From assembly GCA_029937205.1 (NCBI GenBank), contig JAPYQV010000050.1:1-10853 (forward strand): a stretch of 10,853 nt of DNA, read 5' to 3'. The stretch comes from Alphaproteobacteria bacterium (GTDB taxonomy: Bacteria; Pseudomonadota; Alphaproteobacteria; UBA828). The notes under the pieces were generated by a model. That model did not search any database and was not told the DNA's origin. It saw only the letters and a list, made by a program, of their open reading frames with translations. The first letter of the stretch is position 1; each line of letters starts with the position of its first letter. The translations under genes were made by a program, and so were the position numbers. Shown here piece by piece: positions 1 to 7,416 of this stretch.

Positions 1-1
1 G

Positions 2-418
2 CTGCTCGCCTATTCGGCGCGCAACCGCTCGGCGTCGTGCCGCATCCCCTACGCCGCGTCACCGGCCGGCAAGCGTATCGAAGTGCGCTTTCCGGACCCG
101 ACGGCCAATCCCTATCTCGCCTTTGCCGCCATGCTTATGGCCGGCATCGACGGCATCGAGAACAAGATTCATCCGGGCGATGCGATGGACAAGAATCTCT
201 ACGACCTGCCGCCGGAGGAACTCAAAGGCGTGGCGACGGTGTGCCGCAGCCTACATCAGGCGCTCGAATCACTCGACGGCGACCGGGCCTTCCTCAAAAA
301 GGGCGAGGTCTTCTCCGACGATCTGATCGACGGCTATATCGAACTTAAGGCAGAGGAAGTACAGAAATTCGAGATGACGCCCCATCCGATCGAATACCAG
401 ATGTATTACAGCGTCTGA
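2..418 (+). CDS. glnA: Glutamine synthetase type I, C-terminal part (5' end outside window)
   Basis: Glutamine synthetase makes glutamine from glutamate and ammonia using ATP. It is a cytoplasmic dodecamer and the entry point of nitrogen assimilation. The reading frame is open from base 2 and ends in TGA at 416-418, giving about 138 residues of a protein usually near 470. The visible part holds the conserved NRSASCRIP stretch, the [20 protein letters not shown] block of the active-site barrel, and the C-terminal [18 protein letters not shown] ending. The NLYDLPPEE motif is present, with its tyrosine codon at 200-202. In the type I-beta family this is the tyrosine that GlnE adenylylates, so the enzyme is probably controlled by covalent modification. 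In alphaproteobacteria glnA often follows glnB, but that side lies outside the window. The gene runs convergently towards the suf operon. I see no strong hairpin with a T-tract after the stop. The identity is very secure; only the missing 5' part is unknown. Confidence 0.97.
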   Translation: MLAYSARNRSASCRIPYAASPAGKRIEVRFPDPTANPYLAFAAMLMAGIDGIENKIHPGDAMDKNLYDLPPEELKGVATVCRSLHQALESLDGDRAFLKKGEVFSDDLIDGYIELKAEEVQKFEMTPHPIEYQMYYSV

Positions 419-615
419 ATGGGCGGCGTGGCCGAGGATATATCGCGCCGCATGCGCAGATGTGTCTTCGGCTCGAAGCCGATCATGCGGCGCGCCGAAC
501 AAACCGATTCCACCGCCGTTACCCAGGTCAGCCCAATCAGCACCGCGCCGTAAGCAAGGACGGTTAACGGCGCCATGGCGGCGCGGCGGACGAGTGCATG
601 GAAGGCGATAATCAT
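406..615 (-). CDS. Possible small single-pass membrane protein (69 aa), unknown
   Basis: I do not recognise this reading frame. It would encode 69 residues. I prefer the ATG at 613-615 because GGAGAG at 625-630 sits 9 bases upstream, a strong ribosome binding site; GTG at 634-636 and ATG at 631-633 are possible longer starts in the same frame. Residues about 14-37 ([21 protein letters not shown] and following) form one hydrophobic stretch preceded by two arginines, which fits a single membrane helix with the N-terminus inside. The tail is basic and polar. The TAA stop at 406-408 lies inside the glnA coding region on the other strand, so the two 3' ends overlap by 13 bases. The frame lies downstream of sufA on the same strand with a gap of about 73 bases, so readthrough from the suf operon is possible. 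It could still be a chance frame in GC-rich DNA. Confidence 0.35.
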   Translation of the reverse strand: MIIAFHALVRRAAMAPLTVLAYGAVLIGLTWVTAVESVCSARRMIGFEPKTHLRMRRDISSATPPIQTL

Positions 616-688
616 GACCCCATTCTCTCCCATCACGCTTAAGCGAAATTTAAGACGCCATCACATAATTGTGTCGAATGCTTAATCT

Positions 689-1033
689 TCAGTTAACCGT
701 GAAGCTCTCGCCGCAGCCGCAGGTCGATGTCACGTTCGGGTTGTTGAAAACGAAGCCGGAAGACAGTTTTTCTTCCCTGTAATCGAGCTCGGTGCCGATC
801 AGGAACATGATCGCCGCCGGATCGACCATCACTTTCACGTCGCCCGCGTCGATCACTTCGTCCATCTCGCTCACTTCCGTGGCGTAATCCATGCTGTAGG
901 TCATGCCGGAACAGCCGGCATTGCGCACGCCGATCCGCACGCCGATTGCCGGCGGCTCCTCATCACGCAGTTCCATGATACGGCGCACCCGCGACACGGC
1001 GGATTCGGTTAAGGTCAATATGCTGTTCGCCAC
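689..1033 (-). CDS. sufA: A-type iron-sulfur carrier protein SufA (HesB/IscA family)
   Basis: A-type carriers bind a [Fe-S] cluster or iron and pass clusters from the scaffold to target apoproteins in the cytoplasm. The 114-residue product shows the full family signature. Cys41 lies in NAGCSGMTY, and Cys105 and Cys107 lie in the C-terminal TCGCGESF motif; these three cysteines are the known cluster ligands. The start is GTG at 1031-1033, with GGAGA at 1041-1045 seven bases upstream. The frame continues open to 1156 but that part overlaps sufT and reads as non-homologous, so I exclude it. It is the last gene of the suf operon, 19 bases after the sufT stop. Only weak short inverted repeats follow it (for example arms at about 687-704), without a T-run, so no terminator is called. 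ErpA or IscA are alternative names within the family; the operon position favours SufA. Confidence 0.95.
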   Translation of the reverse strand: MANSILTLTESAVSRVRRIMELRDEEPPAIGVRIGVRNAGCSGMTYSMDYATEVSEMDEVIDAGDVKVMVDPAAIMFLIGTELDYREEKLSSGFVFNNPNVTSTCGCGESFTVN

Positions 1034-1052
1034 GATTAATTCTCCACTCGTT

Positions 1053-1628
1053 TCACATGAAACCAAGTTCAAGTTGCGCTGCTTCGGACATGCGGTCTGG
1101 TGTCCACGGTGGATCCCATACGATCTCCACTTCCACGTCGCGCACGCCTTCGACAAAACTATGCACCGCGTGCTCGACCATGCCCGGCATTTGCCCGGCC
1201 ACCGGGCAGCCCGGCGAGGTCAAGGTCATCTGGATGGCGACGTCTTTTTCCTCGGACACATCGACGCCGTAGATCAATCCCATTTCGTATATGTCGACCG
1301 GTATTTCAGGGTCGTAAACCTTCTTCAGCGCCGCGACGATTTGCTCATCAATGGTTCCGGCATTGGCGATTGCTTCGAGCTCCGTCGCATCGGCCTTCGG
1401 CTCTTCCATAACGAGCTCCGGCGGCGCGCCTTCCGGATCCCATGGCTGGTAGTCAGCGCTCTGCTCGGGAACAGGCTCAGGAGCGGGCTCGGGCACAGGC
1501 TCGGGTAAAGGCTCGGGCACAGGTTCGGGCACAGGTTCGGGCAAAGGCTCCGGGGCCGGCTCGGCAGCCACTACTTTCGCTTTCGCTTCCGGCTCAGCCG
1601 GTTTCTTGCGTTTGAATAGGTTCATCAT
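1053..1628 (-). CDS. sufT: SufT-type iron-sulfur assembly protein (DUF59/MIP18 family) with Pro-Glu repeat extension
   Basis: SufT proteins carry a DUF59 (MIP18-like) domain and act in iron-sulfur protein maturation in the cytoplasm; the exact step is not settled. Here the domain spans about residues 92-190. It shows the DPEIPVDIYEMGLIY motif (106-120), the conserved TSPGCP with Cys141, and the VWDPPWTPDRMSEAA ending. Ahead of it lies an unusual 90-residue N-terminal region. It starts with a short lysine-rich segment (FKRKKP), continues with a Pro-Glu-Pro-x tandem repeat at residues 23-56, and ends in an acidic linker. The start ATG at 1626-1628 overlaps the sufU TGA as ATGA, so translation is probably coupled. 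AAGAGGTC lies about 8-9 bases upstream. Typical DUF59 proteins are close to 100-130 residues, so this 191-residue form is extended. The identity of the domain is secure; the function of the extension is unknown. Confidence 0.93.
   Translation of the reverse strand: MMNLFKRKKPAEPEAKAKVVAAEPAPEPLPEPVPEPVPEPLPEPVPEPAPEPVPEQSADYQPWDPEGAPPELVMEEPKADATELEAIANAGTIDEQIVAALKKVYDPEIPVDIYEMGLIYGVDVSEEKDVAIQMTLTSPGCPVAGQMPGMVEHAVHSFVEGVRDVEVEIVWDPPWTPDRMSEAAQLELGFM
1461..1562 (-). repeat. 12-bp tandem repeat inside sufT coding for Pro-Glu-Pro-x units
   Basis: About eight and a half degenerate copies of a 12-base unit (plus-strand form close to ggctcgggcaca) lie in frame within the 5' part of sufT. They encode alternating PEPV, PEPL and PEPA units at residues 23-56. 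Because the unit is a multiple of three, copy-number change by slippage would alter the length of the linker without breaking the frame. Such Pro-Glu runs tend to form stiff, extended spacers, as in the periplasmic part of TonB, but SufT is expected to be cytoplasmic. Confidence 0.9.
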
Positions 1629-2086
1629 TCCGTTGTGACCTCTTGATCATTGCCCTTCAGCGCAGCTTGCATGGTGTGCCAGGCGAGGGTTGCGCATTTG
1701 ACGCGCATGGGAAATTCCTTAACGCCCGAAAGCACCATAAGTTTTTCGAAATCTTCGCCGTCAAAGCCGCCGTCGCAGGCCGCTTCGTCTGCCGTCACCA
1801 AATGGTGGAAGCGCTCGAACATATCGCGGATTTCGTCAACGTTTTTGCCGCGCAGGATTTCGGTCATCATCGAGGCCGACGCAATCGAGATGGCGCAGCC
1901 GCGCCCCTCAAAGCCAACGTCTTCGACAATGTTATCCTTGACCGTCAAATAGATCGTGACCGTATCGCCGCACAGCGGATTGTGGCCGTTCGATTCACAG
2001 GTCGCGCTGTCGGGCTTGCCGAAATTACGCGGAGTCTTGCCGTGATCGAGGATCACTTCCTGATAGAGTTCGCGCAGTGCCGACAT
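1625..2086 (-). CDS. sufU: SufU, zinc-type sulfur-transfer protein (IscU/NifU N-terminal fold)
   Basis: SufU proteins share the IscU fold but act mainly as zinc-bound sulfur acceptors for the cysteine desulfurase SufS rather than as the main scaffold. The 153-residue product has the expected ligand set: Cys39 and Asp41 (PLCGD), Cys64 (GRGCAIS) and Cys131 (VKCATLAW). Between Cys64 and Cys131 it has the insertion typical of SufU (GKNVDEIRDMF...FDGEDFEKL), and it lacks the LPPVK motif that HscA recognises in IscU. Both points separate it from IscU. The ATG at 2084-2086 shares one base with the sufS stop (TGATG), and GGGAG lies about 11 bases upstream. Its position directly after sufS supports partnership with SufS. 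No sufE is visible in the operon, so SufU probably fills that role. The assignment is strong; a scaffold role as well cannot be ruled out. Confidence 0.95.
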   Translation of the reverse strand: MSALRELYQEVILDHGKTPRNFGKPDSATCESNGHNPLCGDTVTIYLTVKDNIVEDVGFEGRGCAISIASASMMTEILRGKNVDEIRDMFERFHHLVTADEAACDGGFDGEDFEKLMVLSGVKEFPMRVKCATLAWHTMQAALKGNDQEVTTE

Positions 2087-3336
2087 CAGTCAAATATCTC
2101 CCGTACGGCGCCGAGCGACGCCACCAGGGCATCGATATCCGCCTCGTTGTTGTAGAGCCCGAACGACGCACGCACCGTGCCGGCGATGTTGAAGCGGTCC
2201 ATCAGGGGCTGGGCGCAATGATGGCCGACGCGCACCGCAATACCTTCGCGGTCGAGGATGGTGCCGATATCGTGGGCATGCACGCCATCGAGTTCAAACG
2301 ACACGATGCCGGCCTTGTTGTCCGCAGTGCCGATGAGGCGGAGCGAATTTATTTCCTGTAGGCGTCCGGTGGCATAGCGCAGCAATTCCTGCTCATGCGC
2401 GGCAATGGCGTCCATGCCGATGTTAGAGACATAGTCGATTGCCGCCGAGAGACCGTAGGCGCCGGCGATATGCGGCGTGCCGGCTTCGAAGCGTCCGGGT
2501 ATATCGGCGAAGGTGGTTTTCTCAAACGTCACGCGGCGGATCATATCGCCGCCACCCTGATAGGGCGGCATGGCGTCGAGCAGGTCGGCCTTGCCATAGA
2601 GCACACCGATGCCGCTCGGCCCATAGAGCTTGTGGCCGGAGAAGGCGTAGAAATCCACACCCAGCGCCTGCACATCGACCGGGCCATGCACCACGGCCTG
2701 GGCGCCATCGAGCAACGCCAAGGCGCCTTGGGCGTGGGCCAGGCGGATAATCTCGGCGACTGGTGGGATGGTGCCGAGCGCATTCGAGCCATGGGTGATG
2801 GCAACCAGGCGGGTACGGTGGCTCAACAGTTTCTCGAATTCCCCGAGCAGGAAATTTCCCTGATCGTCAATCGGCGCCACTTTGATCTCGATGCCGATGC
2901 GCTGGCGCAGAAGCTGCCACGGCACGATGTTGGCGTGGTGCTCGAGATGGGAAAGGATAATTTCGTCGCCGGCCTGAAGCTCACTGCCGCCATAGCTCGA
3001 CGCCACCAGATTGATCGCCTCGGTCGTGCCCTTGGTGAAGATGATTTCCTTTTCCGAAGCCGCATTGATAAAGTGCTGAACCTTGACCCGCGTATCCTCA
3101 TAGGCCTGCGTTGATTTCTGGCTCAACCAGTAAACGCCGCGATGGATATTGGCGTATTCGTGCTCATAGCAATAGCGCATCGCATCGATCACGCCTTGCG
3201 GCTTTTGCGCGCTCGCGGCGCTGTCGAGAAAGACCAGCGGCTTGTCGTAAACGCGCTCAGACAGGATGGGGAAATCCGCCCGCCAGCGCGCCACATTATA
3301 GGCGGTGTTTTCGGCCACTGCGGTTACAGCATTCAT
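2086..3336 (-). CDS. sufS: Cysteine desulfurase SufS (class V aminotransferase, group II)
   Basis: SufS is a PLP enzyme that removes sulfur from L-cysteine, leaving alanine and an enzyme persulfide that is handed to an acceptor, here probably SufU. The 416-residue protein has the class V aminotransferase layout. The THGSNALGT loop is near residue 181. The PLP lysine lies in AFSGHKLYGPSGIG (Lys236). The catalytic cysteine lies in RVGHHCAQPLMDRF (Cys374), whose RxGHHC form marks group II desulfurases. I choose ATG at 3334-3336: it overlaps the sufD TGA as ATGA, and GGGAGG lies 9 bases upstream. The longer GTG start at 3355-3357 would add seven residues with no better ribosome site. The THGSN loop has a glycine where a bulkier residue such as methionine or valine is common; I would not read much into this. 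Identity is secure. Confidence 0.97.
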   Translation of the reverse strand: MNAVTAVAENTAYNVARWRADFPILSERVYDKPLVFLDSAASAQKPQGVIDAMRYCYEHEYANIHRGVYWLSQKSTQAYEDTRVKVQHFINAASEKEIIFTKGTTEAINLVASSYGGSELQAGDEIILSHLEHHANIVPWQLLRQRIGIEIKVAPIDDQGNFLLGEFEKLLSHRTRLVAITHGSNALGTIPPVAEIIRLAHAQGALALLDGAQAVVHGPVDVQALGVDFYAFSGHKLYGPSGIGVLYGKADLLDAMPPYQGGGDMIRRVTFEKTTFADIPGRFEAGTPHIAGAYGLSAAIDYVSNIGMDAIAAHEQELLRYATGRLQEINSLRLIGTADNKAGIVSFELDGVHAHDIGTILDREGIAVRVGHHCAQPLMDRFNIAGTVRASFGLYNNEADIDALVASLGAVREIFD

Positions 3337-4685
3337 ACGTCCAGGCCTCCCAGCCACTGGGAAACCGCAGCGCCAAGCATCTCCCGCGCGCCGTCGTCCG
3401 TGACCAGTTCGAGATGCTCGTTCAGGAACGCCGTAATCAACAGGCCGCGCGCCACCGTTTTATCGATGCCACGCGCGCGCAGATAAAACATCTGATCGTC
3501 ATCAAGCTCGCCCACCGTGGCGCCGTGGCTGCACTTCACATCATCGGCGTAGATTTCAAGTTCCGGCTTGGCGTCCATGACTGCATTCGGCGACAGCATA
3601 AGCGCACGGCTGAGCTGGTGGCCGTCGCTCTTCTGGGCATGTCGCTGGACGATGGTTTTGGCCTGGAACACGCCATGGGCGCGTTCGTCCAGCACGCCCT
3701 TATAGACCTGGCGGCTGGTGCAATTCGGCGCGATATGATCGACATAGAGGCGATTATCGACGTGCTGTTTACCGGCCAGCATGAAACTGCCACCGAGCGT
3801 GCATGTCGCGCCGGCGCCTTCCAGCGCTACTTCAATCTCGTTGCGCGCAAACCGCCCGCCCGTGGTGACGATAAAATTCTCGTAATCGGCATTTTCCGCC
3901 AGACGCGCCTTGGTGAGCGATGTTTGCCACGCGTTCAGGCTCTCGTCCTGGAGCTTATAATGCCGCACCGTCGCACCACTTTCGAGATTGATCGTGGTAA
4001 CCGGATTTGACCAATATTCAGATTCGCCGAGCGCCACATGGCGCTCCTGGAGAACGCAGCGGCTGTTGGCGCCGGCGGCAATTGATACGCGCGGGTGATA
4101 GGCCGGAATGCCCGCACTCGGCGCCGCGACAAACAGAAGTTCAAGCGCCACTTCCGCATCCGCATCCAACGCAACGATGCAGCCGTCATACTTGAATGCC
4201 GAATTGAGCGCCGCCAGGGCATTGCCGTTAAACGATGGTATTTCCGCCAAATGACCCTTCAGGAACGCCGCGTCGCCGGCCATGGCATCGACCAGACCCA
4301 ACACGCGAACGCCATCCGCCGGATCGAGCCGGTCACTGAGCTCGGAATCCAGCATGCCGTTGACGAAGATCAGGCGGTGATGTGTCGCCGGTTCCCTGGT
4401 GAATCGCGAGACGATTTCCGCACGTGCGGCTTCCACATCAGATTGCGCCGGTGCGGTAAAATCCGTTTTGGCCAATGGCGCAAGGTTGGAATACTTCCAT
4501 TCCTCGACCTTTCGGCTGGGCAGGCCGAGCTCGGTAAAACGCGCCATCGCTGCCGTCCGCCCGGATGCAAGCCAAGGCAAGTCGCCGCCCGGCAAGTCGG
4601 CGCGCAGCGCGTCAAAATTCGCTGCATAGGGCAACGCGATAGAGCGGCCGGGCCGCCGCGCCGATATGGGAGAGAGGGTTGCCAT
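3333..4685 (-). CDS. sufD: Fe-S cluster assembly scaffold subunit SufD
   Basis: SufD pairs with SufB, together with two SufC ATPases, to form the cytoplasmic SufBC2D scaffold on which new clusters are built. The 450-residue product has the N-terminal PSRKVEEWKYSNL motif (about residues 56-68) and a long beta-helical middle region. The C-terminal SufB/SufD core has DERAHGVFQAKTIV and KCSHGATVGELDDDQMFYLRARG. The histidine of CSHGAT (His387) appears to match the E. coli SufD histidine placed at the SufB-SufD cluster-forming interface. I choose the ATG at 4683-4685, one base after the sufC stop, with GGAGG 12 bases upstream inside sufC. The frame stays open to 4796, but that part is arginine-rich out-of-frame sufC and does not look like SufD. 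The sufS start overlaps its stop. Family identity is secure; the start is likely but not proven. Confidence 0.95.
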   Translation of the reverse strand: MATLSPISARRPGRSIALPYAANFDALRADLPGGDLPWLASGRTAAMARFTELGLPSRKVEEWKYSNLAPLAKTDFTAPAQSDVEAARAEIVSRFTREPATHHRLIFVNGMLDSELSDRLDPADGVRVLGLVDAMAGDAAFLKGHLAEIPSFNGNALAALNSAFKYDGCIVALDADAEVALELLFVAAPSAGIPAYHPRVSIAAGANSRCVLQERHVALGESEYWSNPVTTINLESGATVRHYKLQDESLNAWQTSLTKARLAENADYENFIVTTGGRFARNEIEVALEGAGATCTLGGSFMLAGKQHVDNRLYVDHIAPNCTSRQVYKGVLDERAHGVFQAKTIVQRHAQKSDGHQLSRALMLSPNAVMDAKPELEIYADDVKCSHGATVGELDDDQMFYLRARGIDKTVARGLLITAFLNEHLELVTDDGAREMLGAAVSQWLGGLDV

Positions 4686-4686
4686 C

Positions 4687-5445
4687 CTACGCCGCCGCCT
4701 CCGCGCCGGAGACGATGTAGCCATAGCCGTTTGCTTCGAGCTCAAGCGCCAATTCCTTGCCGCCCGAACGCACCACCCGGCCGTCGGCCAGGACATGGAC
4801 GAAATCGGGCACGATATAATCCAAGAGGCGCTGATAATGGGTGATGACGATCATGGCGCGCTCGGGCGAACGCAGCGCGTTGACACCCGCCGCCGCGATC
4901 TTGAGTGCATCGATATCGAGACCGGAATCCGTTTCATCGAGCACCGCGAGCGTCGGCTCCAGAAGAGCCATCTGCAACACTTCGTTGCGCTTTTTCTCAC
5001 CGCCGGAAAAGCCGACATTGAGCGGGCGGCGGATCATCGCTTCATCGATTCCGAGCGCCTCGCGTTTCTCGCGCATCACTTTGAGAAACTCCATGGCGTC
5101 ATATTCCTTTTCGCCGCGATGCTTGCGCACCGCATTGACCGCCGTCTTGAAAAATGTCGCGCTTCTGACGCCGGGAATCTCGACCGGGTACTGGAAGGCC
5201 AAAAAGAGGCCCTCGCGGGCGCGCATCTCGGGCTCCAGCGCGAGCAAATCCTGGCCCTGATAGGTCACGCTGCCGGCGGTGACGTCATAGCCGTCGCGTC
5301 CCGCGAGCACGTAAGACAACGTGCTTTTACCGGAGCCGTTCGGCCCCATGACCGCATGCACTTCGCCGGCCTGCACCGAAAGATCGATCCCTTTTAAAAT
5401 TTTCTTGCCCGCGACAGATACGCAGAGCCCCTTTATTTCCAACAT
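4687..5445 (-). CDS. sufC: Fe-S assembly ATPase SufC (ABC type)
   Basis: SufC is the ABC-type ATPase of the SufBC2D scaffold; its ATP-driven dimerisation changes SufB and SufD shape to expose the cluster-building site. It is soluble, not a transporter. The 252-residue product, the usual length, has every ABC motif: Walker A GPNGSGKST (34-42), Q-loop glutamine in AFQYP (Gln85), signature FSGGEKKR (146-153), Walker B LAVLDETDSGLD (166-177), and the H-loop histidine in ITHYQR (His203). The FSGGEKKR and DETDSGLD forms are characteristic of SufC among ABC ATPases. The ATG at 5443-5445 overlaps the sufB TAA as TAATG, and GGAAGG lies about 12 bases upstream, suggesting coupled translation with sufB. 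No residue looks degraded, and the identity is very secure. Confidence 0.98.
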   Translation of the reverse strand: MLEIKGLCVSVAGKKILKGIDLSVQAGEVHAVMGPNGSGKSTLSYVLAGRDGYDVTAGSVTYQGQDLLALEPEMRAREGLFLAFQYPVEIPGVRSATFFKTAVNAVRKHRGEKEYDAMEFLKVMREKREALGIDEAMIRRPLNVGFSGGEKKRNEVLQMALLEPTLAVLDETDSGLDIDALKIAAAGVNALRSPERAMIVITHYQRLLDYIVPDFVHVLADGRVVRSGGKELALELEANGYGYIVSGAEAAA

Positions 5446-6908
5446 TAACCAACGCTTCCTTCCAAACTAATAGCCACAAGTTTTTGCGCTTCAACGGCGA
5501 ATTCCATCGGCAGTTCCTGCAACACTTCGCGGCAGAAGCCATTGACAATCAGGGCCACGGCCTCTTCCTCGGCGATGCCGCGCTGGCGGCAATAGAACAA
5601 TTGCTCTTCGCTGATCTTTGAGGTGGTCGCCTCGTGCTCAAGCTGCGCCGATGCGTTGCGGGTCTCGACGTAAGGCACGGTATGGGCGCCGCATTGATCG
5701 CCGATCAGCAGCGAATCGCATTGGGTATGGTTGCGCGCATTGTCCGCCTTACCTTGGACCCGCACCAATCCGCGATAGGTCTGCTCGGCGCGGCCAGCCG
5801 AAATACCTTTCGAGATGATGCGGCTCTTGGTGTTTTTGCCTATATGAATCATCTTGGTGCCGGTATCGGCCTGCTGACAATTGTTGGTGATGGCAATGGA
5901 GTAAAACTCGCCGATCGAGCCGTCGCCCTGAAGAATACAGCTCGGATATTTCCAGGTAATTGCCGAACCGGTTTCCACCTGGGTCCAGGAGATTTTTGAA
6001 TTCCGCCCACGGCAGGCGCCGCGCTTGGTGACGAAATTGAAAATCCCGCCCTTGCCGTCCTTGTCGCCGGGATACCAATTTTGCACCGTCGAATATTTGA
6101 TTTCCGCATCGTCGAACGTGATCAACTCCACCACAGCGGCGTGCAATTGGTTCTCATCCCGCATCGGCGCGGTGCAGCCCTCGAGATAGCTCACATAAGA
6201 GCCTTCATCGGCGATGATAAGGGTGCGTTCGAACTGTCCGGTATTGGCGGCGTTGATGCGGAAATAGGTGCTGAGTTCCATCGGGCAGCGCACCCCCTTC
6301 GGGATATAAACGAAGGAACCGTCGGTGAAGACGGCCGAATTAAGCGTGGCAAAAAAATTGTCGGCATAGGGCACCACGGTGCCGAGATATTTCTGTACCA
6401 GTTCCGGATGCTCTTTCACCGCTTCGGAGAACGAGCAAAAGATAATACCCATTTCCATCAGTTTAGATTTGAAGGTGGTCGCCACGGAGACGCTGTCGAA
6501 CACCGCATCGACCGCCACACCGGAGAGCATTTCCTGCTCCTGCAGCGGGATGCCGAGCTTCTTATATGTCTCGAGCAACTCCGGATCGACTTCATCCAAA
6601 CTTTGCGGCCGATCCTCATCGCGCATCGGCGCCGAATAATAGCTCGATGCCTGATAGTCGATTTCCGGATAGGTGAGATGCGCCCAATCGGGTGTTTCGT
6701 CAGCCATGTCCATCCAGCGGTGATAGGCACGCAGGCGCCATTCGAGAAGCCATTCGGGCTCCTCTTTCTTGGCTGAAATAAAGCGGACGATTTCCTCGCT
6801 CAAACCGGGCGGCGCGGAATCCGCTTCAATATCGGTGACGAAACCGTATTTGTAACCTTCTTCGTCAAGCGCTTGGACGGTCCGGGCGGTTTCTGTGGAG
6901 GATGCCAT
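5445..6908 (-). CDS. sufB: Fe-S cluster assembly scaffold subunit SufB
   Basis: SufB is the main scaffold subunit, which accepts persulfide sulfur and builds the cluster at its interface with SufD. The 487-residue length fits the family (about 470-495). Motifs include [15 protein letters not shown] (205-219), [16 protein letters not shown] with Cys245, [15 protein letters not shown] with Cys397 and Cys406, and [22 protein letters not shown] with Glu426. By offset to E. coli SufB, Cys245, Cys397 and Glu426 appear to match Cys254, Cys405 and Glu434, residues known to matter for sulfur transfer and cluster formation; this mapping is my inference. There is no intein, which some SufB proteins carry. 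The ATG at 6906-6908 is preceded by AGGAA about 9 bases upstream, overlapping the end of the regulator gene 11 bases away. The first structural gene of the operon, with very secure identity. Confidence 0.98.
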   Translation of the reverse strand: MASSTETARTVQALDEEGYKYGFVTDIEADSAPPGLSEEIVRFISAKKEEPEWLLEWRLRAYHRWMDMADETPDWAHLTYPEIDYQASSYYSAPMRDEDRPQSLDEVDPELLETYKKLGIPLQEQEMLSGVAVDAVFDSVSVATTFKSKLMEMGIIFCSFSEAVKEHPELVQKYLGTVVPYADNFFATLNSAVFTDGSFVYIPKGVRCPMELSTYFRINAANTGQFERTLIIADEGSYVSYLEGCTAPMRDENQLHAAVVELITFDDAEIKYSTVQNWYPGDKDGKGGIFNFVTKRGACRGRNSKISWTQVETGSAITWKYPSCILQGDGSIGEFYSIAITNNCQQADTGTKMIHIGKNTKSRIISKGISAGRAEQTYRGLVRVQGKADNARNHTQCDSLLIGDQCGAHTVPYVETRNASAQLEHEATTSKISEEQLFYCRQRGIAEEEAVALIVNGFCREVLQELPMEFAVEAQKLVAISLEGSVG

Positions 6909-6919
6909 CTAACGCGTTC

Positions 6920-7405
6920 CTAACTTGTGAGGTTTCTAATTGTCGGAGACGAAACCGTGACATTCGCACCATCACGGGAGGCGAATTCACGCCCCGGGAA
7001 TGAATCGGCAATATCCGCCAGCGTCACTTCCTCGAGCGCGACGCGAATAGCGTCGCTTACCTTTTGCCAGGGGCCACGTACCGCACAGAAGCTCTCCAGG
7101 TCGCAGCCGTTTCCCGACGCTCCGTCCAGGCAGTCGGCCAGGGCAATCGGTCCATCCACGGCAATAACCAAGTCCGCGACCGAAATATTGCCTGGCGAGC
7201 GCGCCAAACCGTAACCGCCCGCGGCGCCGCGCCGCGACACGAGAACGCCGCCTTTGACGAGCAATTTCAACAGTTTGCTGGCACTCGGCAACGGCACGCC
7301 GGTGCGCTCGGCAACATGCGCCGCGCTATAAAGGGCGTCCGGATCGCGCGCCATAAAACTGAGCGCGACCACGCCGTAATCCGCCATTCTACTGATCCGT
7401 ATCAT
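6920..7405 (-). CDS. Rrf2-family iron-sulfur responsive regulator of the suf operon (IscR/SUF-regulator type)
   Basis: Rrf2 proteins are dimeric winged-helix transcription factors; many bind a [2Fe-2S] cluster and respond to iron-sulfur status. The 161-residue product begins MIRISRMADYGVVAL and has the winged helix in residues 1-80, with the recognition-helix region near SASKLLKLLVKGG and the wing GGYGLARSP. Three cysteines, Cys92, Cys101 and Cys107, form a C-x8-C-x5-C set that should hold the cluster. In E. coli IscR the fourth ligand is a histidine three residues after the last cysteine; here that place is Arg110, as is common in the SUF-regulator branch rather than true IscR. It is the first gene of the operon, 11 bases before sufB. 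The start matches the family N-terminus, although the ribosome site is weak. Autorepression is likely, given the dyad just upstream. I leave the symbol blank because iscR, sufR and rrf2 are all used for such genes. Confidence 0.92.
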   Translation of the reverse strand: MIRISRMADYGVVALSFMARDPDALYSAAHVAERTGVPLPSASKLLKLLVKGGVLVSRRGAAGGYGLARSPGNISVADLVIAVDGPIALADCLDGASGNGCDLESFCAVRGPWQKVSDAIRVALEEVTLADIADSFPGREFASRDGANVTVSSPTIRNLTS

Positions 7406-7416
7406 AACTGAATCTT

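Noticed and set aside
514..572. Eight-base inverted repeat CGCCGTTA / TAACGGCG with a 43-base loop
   Set aside because: The loop is long, there is no T-run, and it lies inside the possible small reading frame; too weak to call a terminator.
1034..1156. Longer start for sufA
   Set aside because: The extension overlaps sufT and does not resemble the family, while the GTG at 1033 has a strong ribosome site.
903..2155. Plus-strand frames at 903-1508 and 1643-2155
   Set aside because: Antisense to sufA, sufT and sufU, which are secure by motif and by operon spacing.
2395..3114. Plus-strand open frame of 239 codons
   Set aside because: Antisense to sufS, which shows all catalytic motifs; the product has no recognisable features.
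4686..4796. Longer start for sufD
   Set aside because: The extra 37 residues are an arginine-rich out-of-frame reading of sufC; the ATG at 4685 fits operon spacing.
3111..5397. Several long plus-strand frames (3111-4010, 4095-4844, 4666-5397)
   Set aside because: All are antisense shadows of sufS, sufD and sufC and contain no coherent family motifs.
6081..6776. Plus-strand open frame of 231 codons
   Set aside because: Antisense to the conserved middle of sufB; no independent evidence.
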